Of a stretch of 64,000 nucleotides of DNA, positions 1 to 31,612 are shown in pieces. Numbering within the stretch: the first letter of the stretch is position 1; each line of letters starts with the position of its first letter. The notes beneath the pieces are model-generated. The model was not told the DNA's origin, did not search any database, and saw only the letters and a program-made list of their open reading frames with translations. This DNA is from Myrica gale (Eukaryota; Streptophyta; Magnoliopsida; Fagales; Myricaceae), in the NCBI GenBank assembly GCA_963930655.1, contig OZ005605.1, positions 11,911,501 to 11,975,500 on the forward strand, in the 5' to 3' direction. The position numbers and the translations under genes are program-made.

Positions 1-953
1 ATCACTGCATCACGACTTTGCAATCATTTCGCAATCCTCAGTCCAGAAACCTTGGCGACATGGATAGCTTCCTAGACATTAACATTTACCCAACTAACTA
101 CGTCCATACAGCTATATATAGACTCAACTGCAGAAGGATATCAGAGCTGAAAATACGAAAAAACAGACCAGCATGTTTATAATATAGAATGATAAAACTA
201 TCCACTTCTTTGTATACAACAATATCTTCTATCCTCAAAGTGACTAGGACCATTCATTCTCGTTCTTCATAAAATATGATGTGTTGCCGGACCAACGCTC
301 GAGCAGCTTTGCGGCAACAAAATTCAGACCGCAAAAGAATAGTTCTATATGCTTAATTTAACCTGCCATTTTTAATGCACCGTAACCACTGTTCAAACCA
401 TACTTGCCACCGACCCAGTAAAGCATTTTGGATTCTGCAATTTGCAAACAATGAGTAGAGCTCTGAAATTTCAACGCAAGCCATTAAATACAAAAACCAT
501 AATTTTCAGAAGCAGTATCATTGCCTTTTACTCTGCCTGCGTGGCACATCCAAGTCACAGATAGCAAGAGCATTACTGCTCATTTTCACACTTGGTAGAG
601 CCTAAAACTATTATTATAATATCTAAATGCAGTTTCAATTTAGACCATTTACAAGCATTGCCACACCCCATTAATTTTCAGTGATTTGTGATTCCACCAG
701 TCCATCAAGAAGATACAGGAAGTATGTTGCAAGCCTAGGAGACACCCACATATTCCATTACAAAATGCCTTGTTTTCCTACCATTCCAGGACGCTTCCAA
801 TGCTTTCCCCCCAAAAGCATGTATATAGTCAGAGTAACTCCTTATTACAACCCCAGGCTCGTACAAATCCATATGTTTGAAGTAATATTTTAATATAACT
901 GGATGCATACCTGGGTAATGCTGTCTCGTTCATCGAGAAATATGTCATTGGAA
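1..953. other. 3' flank and presumed 3' UTR of the UBP5-like gene
   Basis: This stretch lies just past the stop codon (954) of the minus-strand UBP5-like gene, so its right part is presumably 3' UTR. I see no convincing coding region, repeat or RNA gene. Short open frames around 681-1133 on the plus strand lack family resemblance and overlap the last exon in antisense. The poly(A) site cannot be placed from the sequence alone. Confidence 0.5.
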
Positions 954-23195
<22,242 letters not shown>

Positions 23196-23340
23196 GTTCT
23201 CACTCTTCCTTTCCCGTTATCTTTTTCTTTTTCCTCCGCAGTGAGGACAATTCGGGGAATAGCGAGGAGCGTTTCAAATATTCTCTAGAAACCCGGCTAG
23301 AGTCTCCGACGGATAGGACTATGGATCCGTTCTTCAAAAA
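23196..23340 (-). promoter_or_regulatory. 5' UTR / proximal promoter of the UBP5-like gene
   Basis: Directly upstream of the start codon on the minus strand is a purine-rich leader (on the plus strand, CT-rich from about 23205 to 23240) with no upstream ATG. This suits a short 5' UTR of a constitutive gene. No clear TATA box is assigned. Confidence 0.45.
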
Positions 23341-24268
23341 GGTTGTCTAATCCAAACTCGATATTTTCACGCCCAAAATTATTTTAATTTTAAATAAATT
23401 TTTTATCTCATTATTGTTGTTAATTTTTGTGAAAAACAAAAATTCAAAAAATTTCCTCTAATAAAATTTTGTGAGTTTTGACTTTGTATGGTCCGTAAAA
23501 CGTTGGTGAAATTTTTTTAAAATGTTTGATTGTAAAAATATTTTTATTTGAATTTGTTAAGATGTAAGGCTATTGAAGATTTCATTAAACATTTTAATGA
23601 AAAAGTAATTGAATTTATCAAAAGTAAAACTGGAAAAGATATGAACTTAATGTCGTGCTATGTTTGATTTGGATCGGAAACATTTTTTATGAGATAAATA
23701 TTTTTTAAGTCTTTATGAGAATGAGGTTCATAGAAAAGATATTTGAAAAGCCAAACTTTTTAAAATTTATTATCTTCTACATTTTGAGAATAAAAATTAT
23801 GTTTGGAAAGCAGATTTTTGTGAAATGAGTTTTTTTGGACTTTTGTATTGTTTTTCAACCAAGATTAGATAGAAATTTAAATAAACATTGTTTAAGAAAT
23901 AATGTTAGGATTGAAACAAGTTTTTAAAATAAAAAATATATATTTTGAAAGAGGCTCGTGAATGAATCTCGTAAAGTTAATTTCTTAATAAAGTTGTTAA
24001 GAAAAAAATTGATTTATAAAGTTAGACAAAATTTATTTTCACTTATACATTTTAAAGTGATTTTAAAGGATTTACTAATTTTTTTAAAACTCTTTAAGGT
24101 CATTTAATTTGACCATTAAAAATAGTTCACTAATTCAATCATAACTCGCAGTGTTATAAATAAAATAAAAATACATAAATTTTTAAAAAATGTAATTTAA
24201 TCTTAAACATTAAATTATAAATAAAAATAAAAAAGTTACCCAAAAACATAACGTAGAAAAATTAAGGG
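23341..24268. other. AT-rich spacer upstream of the UBP5-like gene
   Basis: Very AT-rich, with many A and T runs. No coding potential or recognisable repeat. It may include distal promoter elements of the minus-strand gene. Confidence 0.6.
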
Positions 24269-24480
24269 ATTGGCGCGGAGAACCGTTTCTCACCCGAGCC
24301 GCTCACAGCTCTGGATGGAGGGCGGATCACCCCTCCTCTAACCGCTCAAGCGGTGAGTAGGTGCAGGGGAGCCCTCCCTCCCCCACCATGAACCCCACGC
24401 TTAGGGGGTTTCTGTGTGGGACAGAGGGCTTCACCCTAAACCACCACTCGGTGAAGGGCGAATCCCTCTTCCAAGTGCCT
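24269..24480. other. GC-rich island with several hairpins, unidentified
   Basis: About 210 bp of high-GC sequence in an AT-rich spacer with sharp edges. It contains inverted repeats: ACCGCT-CA-AGCGGT (about 24337), CTTCACC...GGTGAAG (about 24430-24456) and GGAGGG...CCCCTCC (about 24315-24337). No long ORF and no tRNA or rRNA pattern. It may be a small transposon or a structured RNA. I do not recognise it. Confidence 0.55.
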
Positions 24481-25431
24481 TCTTTCGATTTTTTTCCTTT
24501 TTACTACTTTTGATGTTTGATTGTTTGTTTTTTTTTTAAGTTTTAATTTATAATTTAATTTAATTTAATTTATATCTAATTATATTTAATTTTTATGTCA
24601 CGTGGTGACGAACTTTACATTAAATCATTTTTAATGAAGTTGAGTTTAGTAGTGACCTATTTTGCTAATGGCTCAAACCAGATGATTAAATCTTTTTTTA
24701 AAACTCGGTAACTCTTTTAAAATCATGTCAAAACCTACTGAGTAAAAATAAATTTTTTATAAACTTAGATGAAAGTTGAAGGGATAAATATACTTTTTAG
24801 CCATCAACTATAAGAGCTTTGACATTTTGCATCCTCCTAAGATCAATCTTAAAGACATTTTACACCTTTTTTCAAAATTTTCAACCAAAATGTCGACAAT
24901 ATCTTTGGTCCACTTTAGATGTGTTGAGGATATTATTGTCAATTCATTAGTTCAGCGAAAGTCTTCCATGCGTATTTTAGTCTTCACCATTAGTTGATGT
25001 CATAAAAGCACTTGAGCAAGAGAAAGAAAAACAAGTCAAAACTCTTTTTTTTTTTTTTTCAAAATTTCTGGTCAAAGTTGGTGGTGTTAAAATCACATAT
25101 GTAGAAATCCGCTCTCTGACGTAGATTGGTGTTACGGTTTAGATGATCTAGCTATCCTTCGAGTTTGATCCTGAAATTGTAGGCAGAGTTCAGTAAGTTC
25201 TTGTTATGATTGGGGTATAAATTGTAGGGTTTATAGACATCGTTTGGTATAGCTTTTATACTTTTCAAGTCTGCAGTAGTGATCTATTTGAGCTTGGTTG
25301 CCCTATGTGATTCGAAATAATTTTTTATATCACTGTCCAAGTTGAGAGCAAAGTTTGTGATGAAATTTGGAGGGTAAATGAAAAATATGATTTAATTTTT
25401 CAAGAAACTTGCAAAATACCCTTATTTTTGT
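24481..25431. other. AT-rich spacer
   Basis: Includes a short (TTTAA)n run near 24545-24575, a T tract at about 25046-25061, and a segment near 24790-24900 (TTTTTAGCCATCAACTATAA) phrased like common decayed plant DNA transposons. No coding region seen. Confidence 0.5.
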
Positions 25432-26046
25432 CTAGTTCTCTTTTGTTGGAGGTCCCAAGTTCCTCTTCCTACACTCACCTTCAGTAAAATGCGGAAGATA
25501 ATCAATATCATCACTCTCCATTCTATCAAAAACAAACTCATAATTCTCAGCAACATCCAACATCAAATAAGTAGAGTTCCAACAGGTTGAGACATTAAGG
25601 CACAAACTTTTGGAACATTCGATACTATTCTTCTCAATACATTGATTAAACTTGATAAGCCTTGTAGGAGAAGACCACATATACCTAATTGCATCTCACA
25701 AAAAACAACTGTAGGAAATATCGAATTTCTAAGAAACTAATTATGCATAGTACTAAGAAAAAAAATACATACCTAATTGCATCACCATTTATCTTCAACC
25801 CATCACAACCACAAGATTCATAATATGTGTCGCACATCTCATGTGAATGTAAAGACCATTCAACATATTACTTCGTATATGTCTCTTCAAGTAGCCTATA
25901 GTTGTATCATTTGAAGACACATTATCAACTGTGATGGTCATAATCTTGTCAATTCCCAAATCATGTAAACAATCCTCCACTTGCACCCCAATTGTGTCTC
26001 CTTTGTGATTATCAATCAAACGAAAGCTCGTCACCCTTTTTTGCAA
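25432..26046 (-). pseudogene. hAT transposase remnant (central region)
   Basis: Two minus-strand pieces in transposase order: 26046-25795 (KRVTSFRLIDNHKGDTIGV, TITVDNVSSNDTTIGYLKRH, YIHMRCATHIMNLVV) and 25680-25432 (SLCLNVSTCWNSTYLMLDVA). These match the RNase H-like central region of zf-BED hAT transposases, including the ITVDN motif. The N-terminal zinc finger and the C-terminal dimerisation domain are missing, and an unrelated or intronic gap separates the pieces. The right edge coincides with the start of the LINE copy E sequence. Confidence 0.8.
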
Positions 26047-26346
26047 TTTTCACTTCTTGTCAATCCAATGGCAATTACAGCTGAAGAGTCATTGGGTGAT
26101 TGCTTTTGTTCGAAGCATTTTCGGGATAGGCTATTATTTTTAAAGTTGGATGAGTAAGGCCCGAAGGGTGCTGTGATTGCTTGGATTAATCGAAGGTTGG
26201 GTTTGGGCCTTGTGGGCCTGATGGGTCTGCTCAAGAGTGAGAGAAAAGAATTGGGCCAATTAGAACCAGTAACCCTTTATCACTTGGGTGTGAATTGGGT
26301 GGCCCGGGGCCTGCCTCTTCCCCTTTGGTAGCCCACGGTGCATTAG

Positions 26347-27491
26347 GTGAACGACTGGGTAGTTTGGGAAAGTAGGGCGGGCTGGGTAGATCCAGATCTG
26401 GAGGTGTTGAGCTTCTGCGAGGCCCTTTGGAGCCTGTGGCTTGGTAGGAGGAGTCCACCCCAGCTGTTGTCGAGTTGCCTCTCGCCGATGTCGTCTATGG
26501 TGGGTGGTGATGTCCCTGAGGTCCTACCGGCACTGAAGCCTCTTCCGGCAGATATTAGCTTTTCTCGGGTACGTTCGCGAGTCACCATGGATCCTGGTGG
26601 CACGGTAGGTGGTCTCCACCCCCAGGAGTTGTCATACTGCATCTCACTGACGCCGTTTGTGGTGGGTGGTGACAGCCCTAAAGTCCCGCCGGCAGAAGTG
26701 CGTCTTTCTCGGATGTGCTCATCTGTGGTGCCGAAGCTGCTAGAGATGTCGGATGCAATTATTTTGGTGACTGACGTGACCAAGAACCCCTGTTTGAAGA
26801 ATATTGACGCTGTTGAGAGGGATGGAATTGTGGAGGGGGTCTCGTTAATTTTGGGCAGCGAGGATGAGGAGTTTTGGGTTGACCCCGAGTGTGTTGCTGG
26901 GTCATCAGTAGTTTCCTATAAGAATGTGGAGTTTGCTAAATAGGATTTGGTTGTCGGGGATTCATCTAGAGGGATGTCTTTCGAGCATTATGGCGGATGA
27001 GGGTTCTCAGGTTGAGGTGGGGAAGTCAACAGTGCGGGAGGAAGGGTCGAGAGTGGATTTATAATCTGATATAGTGCTGGGACAGGACCTTGTGCTTCCT
27101 CTGCCAGCTCGTGATAGTGAACTTGTGTGTGTTGATTCTGACAACCCAATTGTGGAAGTGGAACCTCTAGCAGTTTGTGCTATCCAGAGAGGTAGGGAGG
27201 ATTTTATTGCCAGTTTTGATTATTTAGACTGGGTGTTAGGTATGATGACTTCATGTAGGCATTTGGTTGGCTTGTCTTGTGAGGGTCATGAGGTAGACTT
27301 GGAGGCCCTATCTGTAGTTTTTAAGAAGGAGAGGGAGAACTGGTGTCCTAAGACACTTTGTAAGACGGGGGGGGGGAGTAAACTTACAAAAGAGTTGAAT
27401 GGACTGAAATCTGCGGTTAATTATGAGGGGAAAGACCTATGTTTCGAGAAAAAATAGGAAAGTTGGGAAGGATCCGTGTAAGTCTAAATGA
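26347..27491 (+). pseudogene. LINE copy E ORF1 remnant
   Basis: Open to 26943 with a Val/Pro/Ser-rich low-complexity sequence, then stops, then 27074 onward with LDWVLGMMTSCRHLVGLSCE, KLTKELNGLKSAVNYEG and, after a frameshift in an A run near 27450, VSRKNRKVGKDPCKSK ending at TGA 27489-27491. The stop overlaps the ORF2 ATG (27488) as ATGA, as in copy A. Confidence 0.75.
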
Positions 27492-27669
27492 AGCTCAAAA
27501 TCATGAGTTAGAATGTACAGAGGTTAGATGATAGGGTGAAGCGCAATATTGTGGGAAATTTATTAAAGGGGTGGAAACCGGAGTTGGTGTGCTTCTAAGA
27601 GACTAAGTTGTTGGAGGTGAAGAGGGCTACTATTAGAAGTTTTTGGGGGGCATCATGTTTGATGGTGTA

Positions 27670-27677
27670 GTTTGGAG
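27670..27677. repeat. Left 8-bp target duplication of the hAT element
   Basis: GTTTGGAG directly before the TIR. The same 8 bp follow the right TIR at 31605-31612. Eight bp is the hAT hallmark. Confidence 0.9.
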
Positions 27678-27832
27678 TAGGGTTGAACAATTTTGGCCCG
27701 GAACCGACTGGGTCGGCCGGTTTTGGGCCAGCCCGGTTCTGCTATCGGCCCAAATTTTAAGAGAACCGAACCGATGGGTATTTTTGAAATTTGTTAATTT
27801 TTAATATTTATTAATTTATCAACTATTAATTG

Positions 27833-27861
27833 GGGGTGGGAGACGAGTCGTCTCCCACCCC
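27833..27861. repeat. Perfect 14-bp inverted repeat with 1-nt centre
   Basis: GGGGTGGGAGACGA (27833-27846), one G, then its exact reverse complement (27848-27861). Located about 155 bp inside the left end of the hAT element. Confidence 0.9.
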
Positions 27862-28438
27862 TTACGCATTACGCCTTACCCCCCAACCCCAACCCTCTTT
27901 ACCCCCCGACCCCCTTTACGTTAACCTGGCCGCAACCCCCACCGAACTCGACCGTCCACCCCTCTTTCAAAACCCTAGCCGCCACCCCCACTGCAGCTCA
28001 CCCCCATTCACCGACGTCGTCTCTCTCCCTCTCTCACGCTCCCTTGGCCCTCTCTGTCTATCTCGGAGTGTTCTCCCCCCTTATGCATGGTGGAATTTGT
28101 CTGGTAGTGAATAAGGTTTGTCTCTTATCCTTGTTGAGTTTCGATTATTATGTTCGTAATATTTCTTCTCCTAGTGCCCTAAGTTTGCTACTTTTGGAAC
28201 CTAAATCAAGGGTTGGTTTTTTAGTGGAATTGATCTTTCTAACTAGGGAATTTAAGTGCATTATCTTCCGATTTATGTTAATCCGAATTTAAGATTGTAT
28301 GATTTAGGTTTATCCGTTTTTGGTTTATTAAGTTGCTGGTTGTTGTTGTATTTAATTTTTTCACTGACTTAGGTTAATTTCTTTGTTTTGTTAATTTATT
28401 AGTTGATTTAGGTAATTTCTTTGTTGTTGTAAAGCAAC

Positions 28439-28479
28439 CTGATTTGATTTGTTTAGTTGCTGTGATTTGATTCTCTTCA
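28439..28479. repeat. 41-bp direct repeat inside the hAT element (copy 1)
   Basis: Starts CTGATTTGATTTGTTTAG and ends GATTCTCTTCA. An identical copy lies at 30329-30369, so 1.85 kb including the copia LTR is bracketed by a perfect direct repeat. Confidence 0.85.
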
Positions 28480-28763
28480 CTGGTGGTATAATGGTGTACA
28501 TCTAGAGAATAGAACCTAAAACGGGTTAGGAAAGTGCATTACTATGTCTACTACATTTTATTTCCATCATGCTTTTTCTTAAAACCACAGCTCAGATTTT
28601 GGTTATTAAAACTTTCTGAGCTTTTCCCATTTGCAAAATGCGTATCTCTTCTGCACTGCTTTCTCAAGAAAAGAAACATTGTATAACTAGGATGCAAATT
28701 AAAAAGATAGGGGGAGTCATCCCAAAACTATCACTTTATTGTCATCATCAAAAAGGGGGAGAT

Positions 28764-30000
28764 TGTTGGCTTTTGTGCACAATCGAGATTATGAGAATTT
28801 CAATAAATGGATGAGTTTACAAAATGGACATCTTCAAAGACAAAGACAACTTGACGAAAAGAGCCAAACCTTGAAGTAAAAAAGAACAAGAAGATGCAAG
28901 GAGCTTAAAGTGAAGATTCAGAACCCTAGGGTATAATCCTTGTAACTCTTTATTTCACATTTGACAAGGATTTGAATCACGCACTTGCATATCTTTCAAA
29001 ATGTGCATAAACCGTTATAAGTATTATTTGAAAGATTAAAATATTTTTATAGGTTTCAAAAACACCCCAATCATACCTCCAAACCTTTATATACTTATGA
29101 GAAGTATGTCTTCCAAATTGGATGTTTAAAAGTGGTCAAAAACTTTCTTTTTAAAAGAACCGGATCTTGCTTAAGTTGAGGAGGTCGATCGGCTGTTCAA
29201 GCGGTCGACCGGTTGGTTTTGACAAAAGAGCCGTTGAAGCTTCTGACAATATGACCGTTGAGTAACGGTAACTTGAAGCGGTCGACCGGTTCATGTAGCA
29301 GTCGACCGGCTCGTTTTAGAAAACTCCCAACGGCTATAAACGGCTAGTTTTCATATGTGGCCTATAAATACACCTTCATTTCGTCTAAAATGAAAACCCA
29401 ACGACCACATATCTTTTGTATAGCTTAAGAAATATCTTAAAACTTCCTATTCCATATTTCTCATATCATTCACACAAATTACACTTTCACATCCTTGTCA
29501 TTGTGTGAATCAAAAGAGATAGAGCTTCCATTTTCATATCTACTCTATCAAGAGAGTTTTTGTTCTTCCATCTACCTATCCAAAAGAGGTGTTTCCTTTA
29601 GTGAGGTTGTTCACTAGAGAAGAAGCTTTGAGAGTGTATATCTCAAGCTTGGAGAGTTTGTGAGTGGTGAGCCAAAAAACCACTTGGGTGGGTTTGAGTG
29701 TTGATCCAGAGAAAATACTTGTACAGTTCACTAGCACCCGGAAGCTAGTGTGTAAAGCTATTGGAAGATAGTGGAAAACCTCAAGGCTCGGTAAAGGAGC
29801 TTGAGGGGTGGATGTAGGCGGGTTTGTCGAACTACCTAAAAATACTGTGTTTGTTTCTCTTACCCCTCTCCTTACTTTAGCACTTATTTACAGTTATTGC
29901 ATATTATATACTTGTGCTAAAATAGGCTTTACTTGCAAACACAACTTTAGGGGTTAATATCGAAAAGTTTAGAAAACCAATTCACCCCCCTTCTTGGGTT
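28764..30000 (+). mobile_element. Copia-type LTR (probably a 3' LTR remnant)
   Basis: AAAAGGGGGA (28751-28760) is a polypurine tract placed just before TGTTGGC, the usual start of plant copia LTRs. Some internal 3' sequence precedes it (about 28500-28750). Typical near-end wording AACCAATTCACCCCCC occurs at about 29975-29990. No TGGTATCAGAGC primer site follows, so this is a 3' LTR or truncated piece. The right edge is approximate. The promoter-like part (29180-29330) has repeated GGTCGACCGG-type palindromes. Confidence 0.6.
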
Positions 30001-30328
30001 GCCTTAATCCTGAAACTAGGACTCGCAGAAACAGTTAACCGAAGGTGCTGGGAGAAACCACAGAAACTGATCCTACTAGAGACTTGAACATAAGTTTCAA
30101 CAAGTCTTGGCATAAAAAAATCGCATTGGCTAGTCATGATTGGGACATACATATAAGTTCCCACTATTGTTAGTGCACATAACCTTTTTTATAGAGTTAG
30201 AGTATTTTCATGTATGCAAAGATTTAGTGTAGGTTGTCTTTTTGTGTTTAGATTCTATTTGATAGTGAGGTGTAATCTACATTGAATCAAATGCTCTGCT
30301 TAAAATTGGTTGCATGTGATATTGGTGG

Positions 30329-30369
30329 CTGATTTGATTTGTTTAGTTGCTGTGATTTGATTCTCTTCA
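30329..30369. repeat. 41-bp direct repeat inside the hAT element (copy 2)
   Basis: Identical to 28439-28479. A further partial match (GATTCTCTTCAACTTCA) follows near 30487. Confidence 0.85.
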
Positions 30370-30611
30370 ACTTCAGAATTCCTGTCATACTGAAATGAAA
30401 TTCTAGTTACATCTGTGATCATATTCCGTGCAAGGATAACTCTAAAGTTTCTGATGCGCTAGTGACTTTCTGGTTTCATATCGTGGATTCTCTTCAACTT
30501 CAACACCCAAGCAATCAGGTTAGTATTTCGTATTTCCCATTTTACTAAGTTTGGTACTGTTGAAGCAACACCTCAAGCTTCTCGTCCAACACATATGGTT
30601 GGAGAGGGTAA

Positions 30612-31026
30612 TCAAACTCGCCTATTGAAGTTGGTTCGCATCCTTGAAAGGCTTGAACAGTCTACATCTACGGGTGATGGAAAATCAGTGGTGGTACAGT
30701 ATTTGACTGATGGTCGTGAGACAAGAACTGAGGAATTCAATATTTTACAATAGTGGAAGTCCAATGCATCTAAGTATCCTATTCTTGCTCTTATGGCACG
30801 GGATGTTATGGCTATCCCAATTTTCACAGTATCTTCTGTGTCCGCTTTTAGCACTGGAGGACGTGTTCTAGACTCTTATCGGAGTTTATTGGCTCCTCGA
30901 ATAGTGGAGGCCCTCATATGTGCACAAAATTGGATAGGGGAAGACTCTATTGCTGCGTCTAATGTTGATTATGAGTTAGTGAAAAATGTAGAGAAATATG
31001 AAGAAGAAACAAATATTTTAATTTAG
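30612..31026 (+). pseudogene. hAT transposase C-terminal dimerisation domain
   Basis: The plus frame reads EEFNILQ-stop-WKSNASKYPIL, then MARDVMAIPIFTVSSVSAFS, TGGRVLDSYRSLLAPRIVEA and ICAQNWI, the hATC dimerisation domain. The first Trp of the WW pair is a TAG stop. It ends with an acidic tail and TAG at about 31026. It belongs to the element whose TIR lies 580 bp to the right. Confidence 0.85.
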
Positions 31027-31604
31027 GGAAATATAATGGAAGTTGGAATATTTGAACCTTGTTCTAATTTTAATTATTTTGGTTGTTGTAATTTTTTTTT
31101 GTTAATTGTTAACTTGTAACTTATTTGTCTTTTTTCTTTTTTTTGGGTAGTTGATACTTGTTAGGGCTAGATATTAAATAGTTCATTTGTTTTTCTTATT
31201 TTGTTTTGTAAGTATGTTGTTAACTGTTATTTATTAGGACTCATGCATCCATAGCTACAAAACCCAAAGAAGCATAAATTTTGCATTATATGTCTTAAAT
31301 CGTGTGAAATATTTGAAAAAAAGGTAAATTTGGGCCACCGAATGGGCTGAACGAAGAGAGATTTGGGCTTACAAAAATTAAAATGAATTTGGGCTATTAA
31401 ATTAGGCTTTAAAAAAGTGAAATTTTGGGCCCAGTATTTAGGCCCAACCGACCGAACCGGGCCGACCCCCGAACATGGTCGGCCCGACCGGTTCTCCTAA
31501 CCGGCGGATCAGCTGTCGGTTGGGATTTCCTTAGAACTGTACCAGTCAGTTCGGCCCACGGTTTGGGCTCAAAACCGAACCTACTGGTCGGTTGTTCAGC
31601 CCTA

Positions 31605-31612
31605 GTTTGGAG
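31605..31612. repeat. Right 8-bp target duplication of the hAT element
   Basis: GTTTGGAG directly after the right TIR end CAGCCCTA. LINE ORF2 reading resumes here. Confidence 0.9.

Larger units (their letters stand above)
27678..31604 (+). mobile_element. hAT DNA transposon (3.9 kb), non-autonomous
   Basis: Terminal inverted repeats: TAGGGTTGAACAA at the left and, on the opposite strand, TAGGGCTGAACAA at the right. A perfect 8-bp target duplication flanks them. Sub-terminal regions are rich in GGCCC and CCGGTT words on both sides (27700-27780, 31440-31590). Inside are a plant-like 5' leader (ACCCTAGCCGCC near 27985), a copia-type LTR and a hAT dimerisation domain near the right end. The central transposase is lost, so it can only be moved in trans. 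Confidence 0.9.

Noticed and set aside
26343..26783. 146-codon minus-strand ORF next to the hAT remnant
   Set aside because: Antisense to LINE copy E ORF1; no transposase motifs.
27830..28114. Proline-rich ORF at the left of the hAT element as a gene
   Set aside because: Looks like an untranslated leader (ACCCTAGCCGCC-type) of the transposase gene; composition is low complexity and no domain is seen.
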